NCBI GenBank assembly: GCA_002914845.1
Contig: JXTC01000126.1
Coordinates: 258,532-322,531 of the forward strand
Reading direction: 5' to 3'
DNA: 64,000 bases
Origin: Trema orientale
Lineage: Eukaryota; Streptophyta; Magnoliopsida; Rosales; Cannabaceae
Both the position numbers and the translations under genes were made by a program. Numbering within the stretch: position 1 is the first letter of the stretch; each line of letters starts with the position of its first letter. A model generated the notes under the pieces. That model saw nothing but the letters and a program-made list of their open reading frames with translations. It had not been told where the DNA came from and did no database searches. Below, in pieces: positions 35,859 through 47,600 of this stretch.

Positions 35859-36457
35859 TGTTGACGGACGTTTTGTCAACAATGAATATAGGAAATTGCG
35901 AGATGTGGCTTGTGTGTGAAAATGATTGATAAAGCAGAGTAAATAAGGAGACAAGAATTTTATAGTGGTTCAGCCCCAAAAAAGATGAGCATACGTCCAC
36001 TATTCTTCACTATCTTCTGGAGAATTACAAGAGTTTTTCTAAGTCTCAAGATGAGAGCAGAGAGATTATAGAATGTAATGTAATGAAGTGTTTGTGAAGA
36101 ATTGTGTCGTGAATTACAATGAAATTAAGCCATCTTTATATAGATGAGGATAGCTCAAAGTTTCCCAATTACATAAATGAGTAAGTGTAATCAAAGAGAC
36201 AATTTTAAGTAATCATAGAATCGGGTAACATCTCCAATTAAACAAAGGGATTACTCGATCTCCATTCTGAAGCTTGTTTCCTTTTCTATGTTGATTACCC
36301 GTTTGAAGGCACTTGATATAATTTCCTTTTATACTGGTCGCATCTATCTCATTCGGAAGAGGTCGCTCTTTAATAAAAAGAACTCATATGCGACCTGACG
36401 CACCCGACTGTTGACTTTCTTGGCGTTGACCAATCATGAATTTAAGATTGCATAACA
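35859..36457 (-). repeat. 5' LTR of the Tat-type element, complete
   Basis: 599 bp from TGTTATGC to CGTCAACA on the minus strand. It contains GTGGTTCAGCCCC-like text near 35965 (given here as on the plus strand) that recurs in the other LTR. Confidence 0.85.
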
Positions 36458-37000
36458 CTTTTCACCCACTAGCCGATATGCAGGAACCCAGAATTCTTTT
36501 TACATTTTGTCTCTTTGTATAGTTACTCTAGGAGCATGTTAAAGGTATGAAAAAAGTCATATCATGCTCTATCACCTTATAGGCACACAATCCAGTTTTG
36601 AGGTGATTCTTCACATGGCTGAATTATACTCTGAAGCAAACTTAAAGTTATGTAGATGTAGATGTAGCACATTATATCGAGTATGTGATACGATCACAGA
36701 CTTCAAGTAATTGTATTATTCCTTAAGACTTTTCTAAAGGGTGAGATCCTTAATATTGATGTATTCGGCCTTTAAATCTACAATTAAATGAAGTCTAAAT
36801 AGTAGTGTAGCCTTGCCATATTTTATGTTGATTCCTTATTTTCTTCCTCAAGGATCTTTACCCAGCTTATTTGGATCCAGATGCGTTTCAGCATTAAAGA
36901 CCCATATATCAGATAATTGCTTTCGTTTTATTCAAGGGCACTAATTAAGTTTGAGCTTAGAAATTTGTCATCTAAATATGCCCAAGATAAAATTCCAATA
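36458..37000 (-). pseudogene. Ty1/copia remnant, right part (gag N-terminal half)
   Basis: On the minus strand the text shows FNAETHLDPNKLG (about 36880) and FASEYNSAM followed after a stop by RITSKL (about 36610-36640), matching the first half of copia gag. It ends at the Tat insertion with a gag-like LVGEK. The reading resumes in the piece ending at 30718, which shows both parts are one older element. Many stops and indels are present. Confidence 0.75.
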
Positions 37001-40000
37001 CACACAATTATAATCACAACATACCCTAATTTTTTTTTTAAAAATAATTAAGTTTTGTCTTTCATTTGTCTCCACTAAATGTTTAGAATTATAATCTTTG
37101 CCTATATATTTTATAAAAAAATTCAATAATATCTCTCATTTTATATGACCCCATTGTTTTTTTTTTTTTTAAATTTTTTAATTTAGTTATATTATTTTTG
37201 AAGTTCTTAATTTTTTTCTACTCTTAATTGATAATTATTTTTTTAACTCAATTTAATCTTATATTAGTCTATATTGACTAATGTATTTTAAAATTACTGC
37301 TTTTACATTTTTAATAAGTTACGTATTACTAAATTACAAGTCTATTTAAAGAAAGAAAGTGAAAAATAATATAAAGAGAGAAAAAGAGCAAAAGAAAACA
37401 AATTTCGCAAACAAAACTTTCAGTATATGCCACTAAAAAAAATTTCCTCGCTGCTTCACTTAAAACATATACATTTTGAAGCATATACATGTGATAGTAA
37501 AGTCGTAATATAGATAATTATTCAAATATACTCGACAAAATTTCAAAATTTTAGAATTTAGACATGCTAAAAGCACCTCATTAAAAAATTTATTTAAAAA
37601 AAAGGACCCATGGGATGTCTCAAATATGGATGGAGCGAAGTTTATCAACGTGTCATCATTTATCAAATATATAAACACGCACATGGATACCACACAATAG
37701 TGAACTAGTGATGAGATGAATCCAACTCATGAAGCTTATTCCTTTCACGCTTTTGTTATATCAAATTGCAGATCGATGGAAAAAGCAATTAGTTAACACG
37801 TAATATGGCAATACGACAAAGTGTGTGGGGCACATTTATCCATGAAACTGGAAACGTTCAGGACTAAGATATTTCAAGTTTTCAACATATGGAAAATTAA
37901 AGATATATCGAACACACTGGAGTATTATGTGAATATGAACCGTATATACATATACACGTAAAAAGATTGATGCAAAGATTATTAATATGAAGAATGCAAA
38001 AGTCTTAATGAAAGAAAAAAAGATTTCCTTTTCATATATATAGTTTGCAAAATACGTAACGAATTAGATTTCCCTTTTTTCTTTTTCTTTGGAGCAATTA
38101 AACGGTATACAATATCGACAGTAACAATCATATAGCCTTTTCTTTTCATGGAAAGTATTCCAGCAAATTTTCCATGAAAATATATATGTAGATTAAAATT
38201 CATGAATTAATGCATCTATAACTGATAATAAAATTATTCTGAAAAATCCGTGTATGAAAAATATGTTATTATCTATTTAGAGGTAAATTGTATTTGGAAG
38301 AAAACTTATTAATAAAAATTGGATAAAAATAAAATGAAATTATTGCAAAGTATTTTATTATTCCAACATAAACATGTTACCACCCCCAAAAAAAAAAAAC
38401 CATAGGAGACATGTCTTAAATGTGTCTAAATCAACATTTGGGTTCAGTGAAAAAGACGCTTACGAAAGTAAATTGCAAGGTGTATAATACTTGTTTTATA
38501 GTAAAATAGGATGTAATCTAAATAAAAAATCCCACACAGAAATCTCCGTATATAAAAAAGTAACATAAAATGAGTAGTGATCCAAATTGGCAGTCCGTTT
38601 TTATAATATGGTCTAAAATTTGCCAACTAGTCTAGTATAACGTTAGTCCATAATTAGTATATGGTTTGGTCAAATTCTAAAACTCAAAGTGTCCGTGGCC
38701 ACCTACTCTACCATATATTCACCATTGCCAGCTAGAACGATTAAATAAGGTACCGGACCCCACTCTGCCCAAGTTGGACCCGTCCCCGAATGTGCCTGCT
38801 TGCTCTGCTCACATCATCCATCTATATCCATTATGTACAAGTTTTCCTTTTTTTTCATTTTTTTTGAGGGGATCATTATATAATACAGCTTTAAAGGTTT
38901 TTCTTATTTTTTTTGGGTAAACATAGAGCTTTAAATGGTTATGAATCTAGTCATATGACCGCAATATATACACACATTAGATAGCAATCAAATCGCTTTC
39001 GAAACTAATAACTACAGAATTAATTTACATAGACACCCTTTGTTTTAGTTAAATTATTTGACCAAAAAGTTTTGTTTTGTTTTTTTATTTTGGAGGGCCA
39101 AAAGAACTTTTTATTGTTTCACACCAGTCAGCTTTTATTTGATTTAAATATTTTTAGTTAAAACAATAGTTCATTTTTTGAAAACCCAAAGGGTGTCAGT
39201 GTTTGTTTATTTTTTTTGGGGTTTTTTTTTTTGGGAGGGGGGGTGGGGGAAGAGGATAGTATAACTTTGGGTTAATGGCATCATTGGTCCTTAACCTATG
39301 ACCATTTTGGCATATTAGTCCTCAACCTTTTTTTGTGGCATTTAAGTCCTAAATATTTCTTTTTTTGGCACCATTAGTCCTTTTGGCATATTCTATCCAA
39401 GATTCTATTAAAACTTATTTGAATGAGAGAAATTTTACATCATTGATCTCGATTTTTTAATTGTTTAATAATTTGGTCCATAATTTTTTTTGTATTCATA
39501 TTTTTGATTAACAATATTGCATCTGTCAATCTTTCAGAAAATTAAAATTCAAAGACAGATATAAAACAAACAATTCATTTAAAAACCAAATTCAAAAAAA
39601 AAGAAAAAAATACTAATAAACCTTAGTTTATGTCAAACTATAGTTTATGAATAAAAAATAATTATCTTTCCATTTTTAAAACTAAAAAATTTTCACATAC
39701 AGTCATATACGCTTTTACACTAGTCAAATTTGATTGAAAATTTACTATATCCATTAAATATTCATGTAATTATGAATAGTTATTCTAAAAAATTAATTAA
39801 TTATTTACAGCATATAAGCCTGAAAAGTTTTATAGTTTTCCATTAAATATTCATTTCTTTATGTAATTGTATTTGTCAATATTTCGAAAAATTAATTTTT
39901 TAGGATTTTAATTTTCTGAAAAAATGGCAGATGTAATATCGTTAATCGAAAATATCAAAACATGAGAAATCAAAATCAAATAACAGAATTGCGAATGAAC

Positions 40001-41314
40001 TTTGCCTTTAATCAAAATAAATAAATAATAAAATTTTTTATTTTAATTTTTATCTTAAAAATTTATTTTTTTTAATTTAATTTTGAATAACTACATTACT
40101 TTGGTTTAACGTGACTTTGGACTTCAATGTTCTTTAAGGCATGTATGTCATTTTATTTATTTATTTTCCCAATTCAAATGATTTTTTATACGAGCATAAT
40201 TTTTGGTGAAAAAAATTAACAAATAGATAGTGATTTTACAATAATTTTCTCATTCCTAAATAATAATATTAAGAGTGGCACTATTGCCACTCTTATTTTG
40301 TTCTCTCTACACCATTTTTTTTTCAAAATTATATTAAAATTCCTTTGATAAAATTAATCTATGCATGAAAACGGAAAAACTTTCTCTTTACACACATCCT
40401 ACCGAAAATAAAGAACTTAAATAACAAGCAGTTTTTAGACCAGTAAAAAGACGAGCTTATTACTTTTTCCTAAGATGAAGCAAGAAAGAATGATCATTTC
40501 CCGTAAATCATTTTTATTCAAGCTAGCATTTGATATTTTTTTCCTTTTCCGCTCTAATTCTAGCCTCGTCACGGAGCTTAAAAACAGCAAGAAAGAACGG
40601 AAAGAAAAATTTTTCTTGATTCAACATAATGGTTCATGAAGCAAAAAGGGGCATTTCATTTAGTTTCTTCAACTATAGAATTTTGACTAGTACATAGTGT
40701 ATGGGATGCCATCAAATTTTAACGATTTAATGACACTAGTTACAAAACTGAAAAACTTTGATTAATTGAATATCTTAAATAAGTTATTTCAAAGTCAGGA
40801 GTCAAAATGATATTCGTTGCAAAATTTGGTAGTTAAAAATAAGTTTTACCAAAATGAGAAGAAAATAACCTGAAGGGTGGTTAGACTGTTTTAGACTCAA
40901 GACTCGGCTAATTTTCGATTTGCCGTACATATATCCTTAGGCCTATTTTACCTTTGAAAAGGAGATTTTGATAAAAACAGAGAGAATATATTTTTTTTTG
41001 GTGTAGAGAATATTTTTTTTGGTATAATATTTTGAATAATGAATTAGAGATGGAAAAACAATTATAGAGCAATCGTTCTACATTTTAGAATTTCGGTGAT
41101 ACCTTAATTCAAGTGGGTCCAACATCTACCGCGGGTATTCTCGTCCCTGCATTTCTCATTTTAGATTGAATGATTGGATCGACATTTGTGACTGCCTACG
41201 TCATATTTTACACAAGGTTCACGTGTAGTACAATCTTAATGACCAAACTGCCCATAATGATTAATATTAATAAATAACATTATTTAAAAAAAATAGGAAA
41301 AATGCTCTTCTATG
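37001..41314. other. Upstream region of the transporter gene, no other gene recognised
   Basis: AT-rich DNA. Around 39265-39400 the phrases ATTGGTCCTTAACC, TTAGTCCTCAACC and ATTAGTCCTTTTGG recur, typical of a decayed Mutator-like terminal repeat, but a partner end was not found. A G-rich patch sits at 39234-39250. Around 38690-38830 is a less AT-rich, non-repetitive stretch. No reading frame resembles a protein I know. Confidence 0.5.
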
Positions 41315-41321
41315 TATAAAA
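41315..41321 (+). promoter_or_regulatory. Candidate TATA box of the ZIFL gene
   Basis: TATAAAA lies 189 bp before the start codon in the gene orientation and is the closest good TATA match upstream. A start site about 30 bp downstream would give a 5' leader of roughly 155 bases. The leader holds the near-palindrome CTCTCTTTAGAGAG (41389-41402), a partial second copy near 41438-41450 and a GA-rich tract right before the ATG. This is inference from position only. Confidence 0.4.
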
Positions 41322-41503
41322 TGCAGACTGATACTGCTTTCCTGTAAAACGGAAAGTACAATTAGACTGTTCCAATATCTTGAACGGACTCTCTTTAGAG
41401 AGTTTTTCTTTTTTGTTTTTTTTTTTTGAGGGGAACTTTCTTTAGAGAGTTTTATTTCCAAGAGAGAAAAAAAAAAAAAAAAAGAAGAGAGAGAGAGTAA
41501 AAT

Positions 41504-41672
41504 ATGGCAGAAGATGATATTCATGATCCTCAGCTTAGAGAGACGCTATTGAAGAAGAAGGAGGAGTACTCCCCCAATTGCCCAGGCTGCCAGGTTAAGC
41601 AATACCAAGAGTTGCAGCGAGGTTATCCTATTCGAGACCTTTTTCGAGTATGGATCATCGTGGTCGCTTCTG
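41504..41672 (+). CDS. ZIFL exon 1: N-terminus with CPGC motif
   Basis: Encodes [16 protein letters not shown], then [23 protein letters not shown] and the start of the first membrane helix (VWIIVVAS). The CPGC motif and the R-G-x-P-I-R-x-L-F run are hallmarks of plant ZIFL proteins. This ATG is chosen because it begins a family-like N-terminus and follows a GA-rich leader. Exon ends one base into a codon. Confidence 0.95.
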
Positions 41673-44600
41673 GTAATTACCATTTTCTTCACATTATCTT
41701 CCATAAGTACGTCCTATTATATTGTATTGTGTTGTTTTAAGGATTTTTTTTTTTTAATTCGGATCATAGGATATTCGGTAACACCTTTTTTTTTTTTAAT
41801 AAGAAAAAAAACAAACATTTTTTTTAATAACATTAACCTCAGAACAAAAAAAATTGTAAACATTTTCAGTCTTTTTTTTTTTTTTTTTTTTTTTTCAAAG
41901 AACTACTTAGAAATGAAAAGATCTCTATATATATTAGTAGTTCAAAGTTTAACTTCAAGTATGGTCTTAAAGACATCATTACGATTTAATGACAACGACA
42001 ACAGGGACGCGGATTATATCACCTCAAGAAAGGTAAAGACCACGTCTTTGGTGGATTTACGTCGGTTACATTAATAGTGCCTGATTTAATTTCTCTATCT
42101 TAAATTGCTCTCTCTCAACTTTCTCTCTTATTTCCTCCCCGTTTTCCATGTTGTGGACAACATACACCATTTAGAGGTCGGGGAGTTCGCCAATTTTCAG
42201 TTTTAAAATAGAAAACAGAAAGATTGTTACCATATTATATGGGCACCAATCGAGTAGGTATTTTTTTTAATATATTTATAAGTATTATTTTATCCAATTA
42301 AAATTGGTTAAATACGTCTTTTAAAAGTGAAAAAAATTTAAATAATGTGTATTTATTTTTATTTTTTAAACTACTTAAATTATGGTAATTGTTAGATCCT
42401 AATTTAACAGTTAACAAAAATACTTATCGATAGGTAAAAAAAAAAGATATGTATTGGATTGAGAACCTATATATATATGTCTCTTTTTAAGAACATAAAA
42501 TTGAAACCAAAAAAAATAAAATTCTTGCTTCAAAAAAAAAAAAAGAATTCTATGTTTCTGTTAAAAAAAGGGGGAAAAAAAAGAAATATTAGGAAAAGTG
42601 GCCATATTAATTAGTGAGTTCATATAAGTATTGTTTTTAACTCACGTAGCCGCAGCGGAGAGTTGTAAAACTGTCTACATAAATAATTTTCGATCGTTAG
42701 CATCTTATATATGTCTCCCATATTTTCAATGTTTAAAAATGACCAATTCATTGTGAATTAATTTCAGAAAAATGTAAAAATCTAATTGTATATCTCAAAT
42801 AAAATAAAATTAAATAAAAGGGAGTGAGTTTTGTAATTAACTCTTAAATGTGTGTGTATATATATACATGTACGAGTCAATTCGTAACATATATATGTTC
42901 ATATACATATATATTACAATTTTACCCGATTCAACTTCGAGTTTCTTCAAGAAATCCAATGAGAAACAATCAAAGAAGAAGATAGAACACAGCAAGATTT
43001 GTTTTCGAGGTTCAGCCCAAAAACTTGAGCCTACGTCCCCGCGAATTCCCCTTGAGAAATTCGGATTTGCACTATCTGAAATCAAACAGAGTTTACAAGA
43101 TTACAGCTCTCAATCACTCAACCCAGAAAATATACGCCAGATTTTTCCCGAGAAAGATTCAGTTTTTAGAGCTATGAACACCCAAGAAAATATCCCCTTT
43201 TCTCACTCTAGCTCACCCAGAACTCTCTCTCTCTCTAATCTGTTTTTTTTCTTTTCCTTCTCTGTAACCGAATGAATTAACCATATAACAATAACCCAGC
43301 TATATATATATAAACAACTCTATTTCTCTAACCACCTCACCCAAAGCTTGAGAATAAAACTCGTTTAATAATATATGTTAAACGGCAGCGTCCAACTTTT
43401 CAAAGTATAAAACGACACCAACAGACAAGGTAACAGCTTGTCGTACCTATCTCCCTCTTAAGCTCTTAGTAAAATAAACTGTGATCATATGGCAACTGAT
43501 TTCAATAATATAGATACATTACCAAGAGGGAAAGCACTAAAAAAATACTGGTGGTGTTAGGTTTTTCACACTAAAAAGAAGGATAGCGCTAAAATGTAAA
43601 TTTTGTGGCAGGATGCAGTTTTATTACTATCTGTGCCTGGTAGCATTAATTTCTTTGAAAGCCCTTCAAAAGTATCAAATGTAAGGCACGTGGTACCTAC
43701 ACTAGTCTATTTATTTATAGGTTACAAATAATTTGCAGACAAAGGCAGAGTTATCTAAGGACCACATGCCCCTACTGAACTTTTGTCAATTTGAAATTTA
43801 CATGTAATTCATTTGAAAGTCTAAGTTATGTCCCCGTATACTCTCAAAGAGTAGTTGAAGTGGCAAAGTGCTTTACCTTAAAGTCTTCTCTCACTTAAGG
43901 AAGGTAAGGTCAAGGGTTCGAACCCCCACGTCGCCTTTAGAAGTCCAACCAAATGAGGGTGATTTTGAGAAGTGAACCATCGTCGAGATCTCATCCGTAC
44001 ATCCTTTTACCAAAAAAAAAAAAGTTATGTCCCCAGTTAATTTGTAACAAGAGTTTCAATCACGTCATTGTCTGTTCTGAACTGAAAATGGCTTCGAACT
44101 ATGGAACATTCGTAATTCCATCAAAAGATCTGCGCAGTTTGTTAACTCCATAACTATTTTTTGCACCTTACTAAAGTTGAAGAAGTTCAATGGAATATAT
44201 AGATATAAAATAAAGAAAAAAAAAGGTAAAATTGAAAAAAGAAAAGGTAAGAAAAAGTGAAAAAGAAATCTTATATATATATATATTTTAATTAGTTGGC
44301 ATCTTCATTCGAGTAGTTGATGCTGATCTAGAATATATGTAATTACAAAGATGCACACGCACTTAAATGTATGAAGGCAATTCCCTAAGCCGTGGTGCCC
44401 TAGCCTGTTCAGAACATGTAGGCGGTAGACTTGGAAATCACGTCTTCGTAGCATAAAGTATCACGCAATGAAATTAAATAATTATTGCTCTTCTTTCCTG
44501 ATACATGATAATTGACTATGGCACTGCCAACGATTATTTTCATAAATTATTCTGACACGTTTTTTTTTTTAATGATCTTTTCAGCTCTGCCAGTACAATC

Positions 44601-47600
44601 TCTCTATGCGTACCTATACTTCATGGTGAGTAATGTTTTGAATAGAGTTCTCTTCTTAAGGACCAATGCTATGAGCTGGTAATTAATACAGTTCTTTATA
44701 ATATAGTTTTTAGTTTTTATTTATTTTCTTTTCCATCTTCACGTTAATTTTTCTTTTTCTTTATATAAATTAGTGGTCCCAATTTTTTTTTTTGTCCTAT
44801 CAAAACATCCAAAAGTATAGGCGTTTTTGTGAATAACCTGTACGAGTATGATCTGTATGCATTGAAGATGACCTATATTTGTCTTCAATCAAGGGGGAAA
44901 AGAAGAAGATGACGTATCTGTCATCCTTGTTTAGTGTTTAATTACCTAATTAACTCTAATTTCTCTTCATTTTAAATGGACAAAAAACGCTGTCTAGTCC
45001 AAGTTTCCAACATTTTTGGAAGAGTAGCTACTTGAGTTGGTATCCAATATTAAAAGCACACTATTGGATTTTTATATTTGATAATTAAAGATATTATTGG
45101 ATCACGTATATACTTTATTATATTTACCAAGCCGGGTCATACTATATATAAAGTACATACATTGGCCGGTGTTGATGAACAACTTGAAATAGTATATAGT
45201 TTTAGTGCCTTTGGGTTATAGTTGTTACATATTCAAGAGTATCCGTGTTAAATATTATTTGTATTTCTTTGTTACTTTCTTTCTTTTTTTTTCCCCCCTT
45301 TTTTTAAATGATAAACAAACCTGATATTAAAAAATTAAAGTATAACAATAACAGATTCCATTGGAACAAAAGAATTTTTCCGTACTATATAAGATCACTC
45401 TTCACTTCTTAAAAAAAATCTAATTTAATCATATTTGTTTTATCACTAAGACATGGTTAGACACAATGTTATGAAAAAAAGGAAAAGGAACAAAAATACA
45501 ATCACGGGTTTGTAATATATATGATGGAAAATCTGTTTAGTTTTTGGTGTTAAAATTTTTGTTAATTATTGTTTGCAGATTAGAGATTTGAAAATTGCTA
45601 AAGAAGAGGCAGAAATTGGCTACTATGCTGGTTTTGTAGGTGAGGCTATTCTCACTAGTATTTATTGTTTATTTTCTTTAATCATTATAATATGTCTTGT
45701 TAATTTGAAATCTATGTTCTTAACAATCTTTATAAAATATTGAAGGTGGTGTGTACATGGTTGGCCGAGCTTTGTTTTCTATTCCCTGGGGAATAATGGC
45801 CGATCGCTATGGTAGAAAACCTGTATTAATAATAGGGACCGGCACAATGTTAGTAACTACTATTTTGCATGTGATTTACCTTTGTTTCAATTTTATGATT
45901 CCAAAGTACAGATTATTTGTCTCATATTGGGCATTTTCCTGATAACAACACCTATCTTTATTATGTGTATTTCAGGCTTGTTCTCAATATTCTCTTTGGG
46001 CTTAGTACAAACTTTTGGATGGCCATCTCTACAAGGTTTCTTCTTGGATGTTTTAATAGTATACTTGGAACTGTAAAGGTACATGTACATATATTACTCT
46101 ATTCGCTATTAGCAATGGTATAGTTGTATTTCCTAATCAATATAGGCTATAATAATAATTTTCCAATAACTCAAGTGTTTACGAGAATAAAAAACTTCAA
46201 TACATATTAATAAAGTATTCCTAAATCAAACGTATCCAATTAATTTTTCGGCTAGTTTGAAGACATAAAACAAAATGCAGCTACTAGCTAGTATTTAACA
46301 TTTTTGAACGTTAGATAGCATCAAGTTTACTTAGAATCAAACTGTATGCAAATTTTTCCTAAATGTTGATCATTATCGATAGATTGCTTGTTGTTGTTGT
46401 TCTTTTTTTTTTTTTTTCCAATAATCTTTTTTTCCTTCTTTCTTTTATTTTATTTGGTTTTTAATTTAAATTTTTTAAACAAGAGTTTGTTGGCTCAATG
46501 ACGTCCAGGCATATGCAACTGAACTATTTACGGAGGAATATCAATCTGCAGGGCTTTCAACGGTGAGATTTATTGGCACATCATAGACGATTTCTTTTAC
46601 ATTACATATATATGTGTTATCATTTATCAAAGTTAATATTGAGTGCAATTTCTTTTACAGGTGAGTCAAGCATGGGGAATAGGAATGATCGTTGGGCCAT
46701 CTGTGGGGGGCTTTTTAGCCCAGGTACCTCTTTCTCTCTCTCTCTCTCTAAAATATTAACTTCTGTATTATTCAAGTGACTAAACCATATTTTCTTTTTA
46801 TAATTATTCTTTCTTCTGTATCAGCCAGCAGAGAAATATCCACACTTAATTTCTAAAAATTCATTCCTTGGGAGGTACTCTAGTTCATTTTTATTTTTTG
46901 GGATTCATTTTCCAACCATTAATTAGAACGAGTCTTGTTGTAATTGTGAAGTTCATGTTAACACAACGATTAAAAAAACAAAAAAATAATTCTCCACCAC
47001 CTTATAACTTAGTAAACTTCTGTTATAGAATACTATTATTTGAGGTATCATGGATAGGGTTCCAATAAAATTTGNNNNNNNNNNNNNNNNNNNNNNNNNN
47101 NNNNNNNNNNNNNNNNNNNNNNNNNNNNNNNNNNNNNNNNNNNNNNNNNNNNNNNNNNNNNNNNNNNNNNNNNNNNNNNNNNNNNNNNNNNNNNNNNNNN
47201 NNNNNNNNNNNNNNNNNNNNNNNNNNNNNNNNNNNNNNNNNNNNNNNNNNNNNNNNNNNNNNNNNNNNNNNNNNNNNNNNNNNNNNNNNNNNNNNNNNNN
47301 NNNNNNNNNNNNNNNNNNNNNNNNNNNNNNNNNNNNNNNNNNNNNNNTTCAAAAATGAAATAAATAAAAAAGAATTAGAAATTAATATAATTAATGAGAT
47401 GACTTGTTATTGTAAGTTTATTTCCAAATTAGTCAAACTTACCCATTTATAGAGCAAAAACAAAAATACCTATTGAAAACTCACCCGTATATATATATAT
47501 GGGTATATATTCTTATTAATTAATCAGGATGAAAATCAACATATCCAAATTATATTGCAGGAAACATTACACACACATAATAGGAACAACAAATCAAATA

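Larger units (their letters stand above)
30719..36457 (-). mobile_element. Tat-type Ty3/gypsy element lacking integrase, nested in copia gag
   Basis: A 5.74-kb minus-strand element whose 5' LTR (35859-36457) runs from TGTTATGC to GTCAACA on the minus strand. Flanks are CGTTT (30714-30718) and CTTTT (36458-36462), a target duplication with one change. Order: LTR, primer-binding site, gag, protease, reverse transcriptase, RNase H, then a second RNase H of the plant dual-RNase-H (Tat/Ogre/Retand-like) type. Integrase is absent: coding text stops near 31240 and joins directly to an LTR that lacks about the first 85 bp. One deletion therefore removed integrase and the start of the 3' LTR. Stops and frameshifts add to inactivity. 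Confidence 0.88.

Noticed and set aside
39255..40170. Mutator-like element with TTGGTCC/TTAGTCC repeats
   Set aside because: Left-type repeats present but no convincing inverted partner.
42837..43275. Overlapping 82- and 141-codon frames
   Set aside because: Located in ZIFL intron 1 in a possible LTR remnant; no known domain and a tail of phenylalanines from a T-run.
43914..43924. GGGTTCGAACC as a tRNA T-arm
   Set aside because: No acceptor or anticodon stem around it; explained by the SINE B box.
45751..46123. Separate small membrane-protein genes
   Set aside because: These frames are ZIFL exons 4-5 read through introns, not independent genes.
47023..47452. Frames across the N run
   Set aside because: Artefacts of undefined bases.
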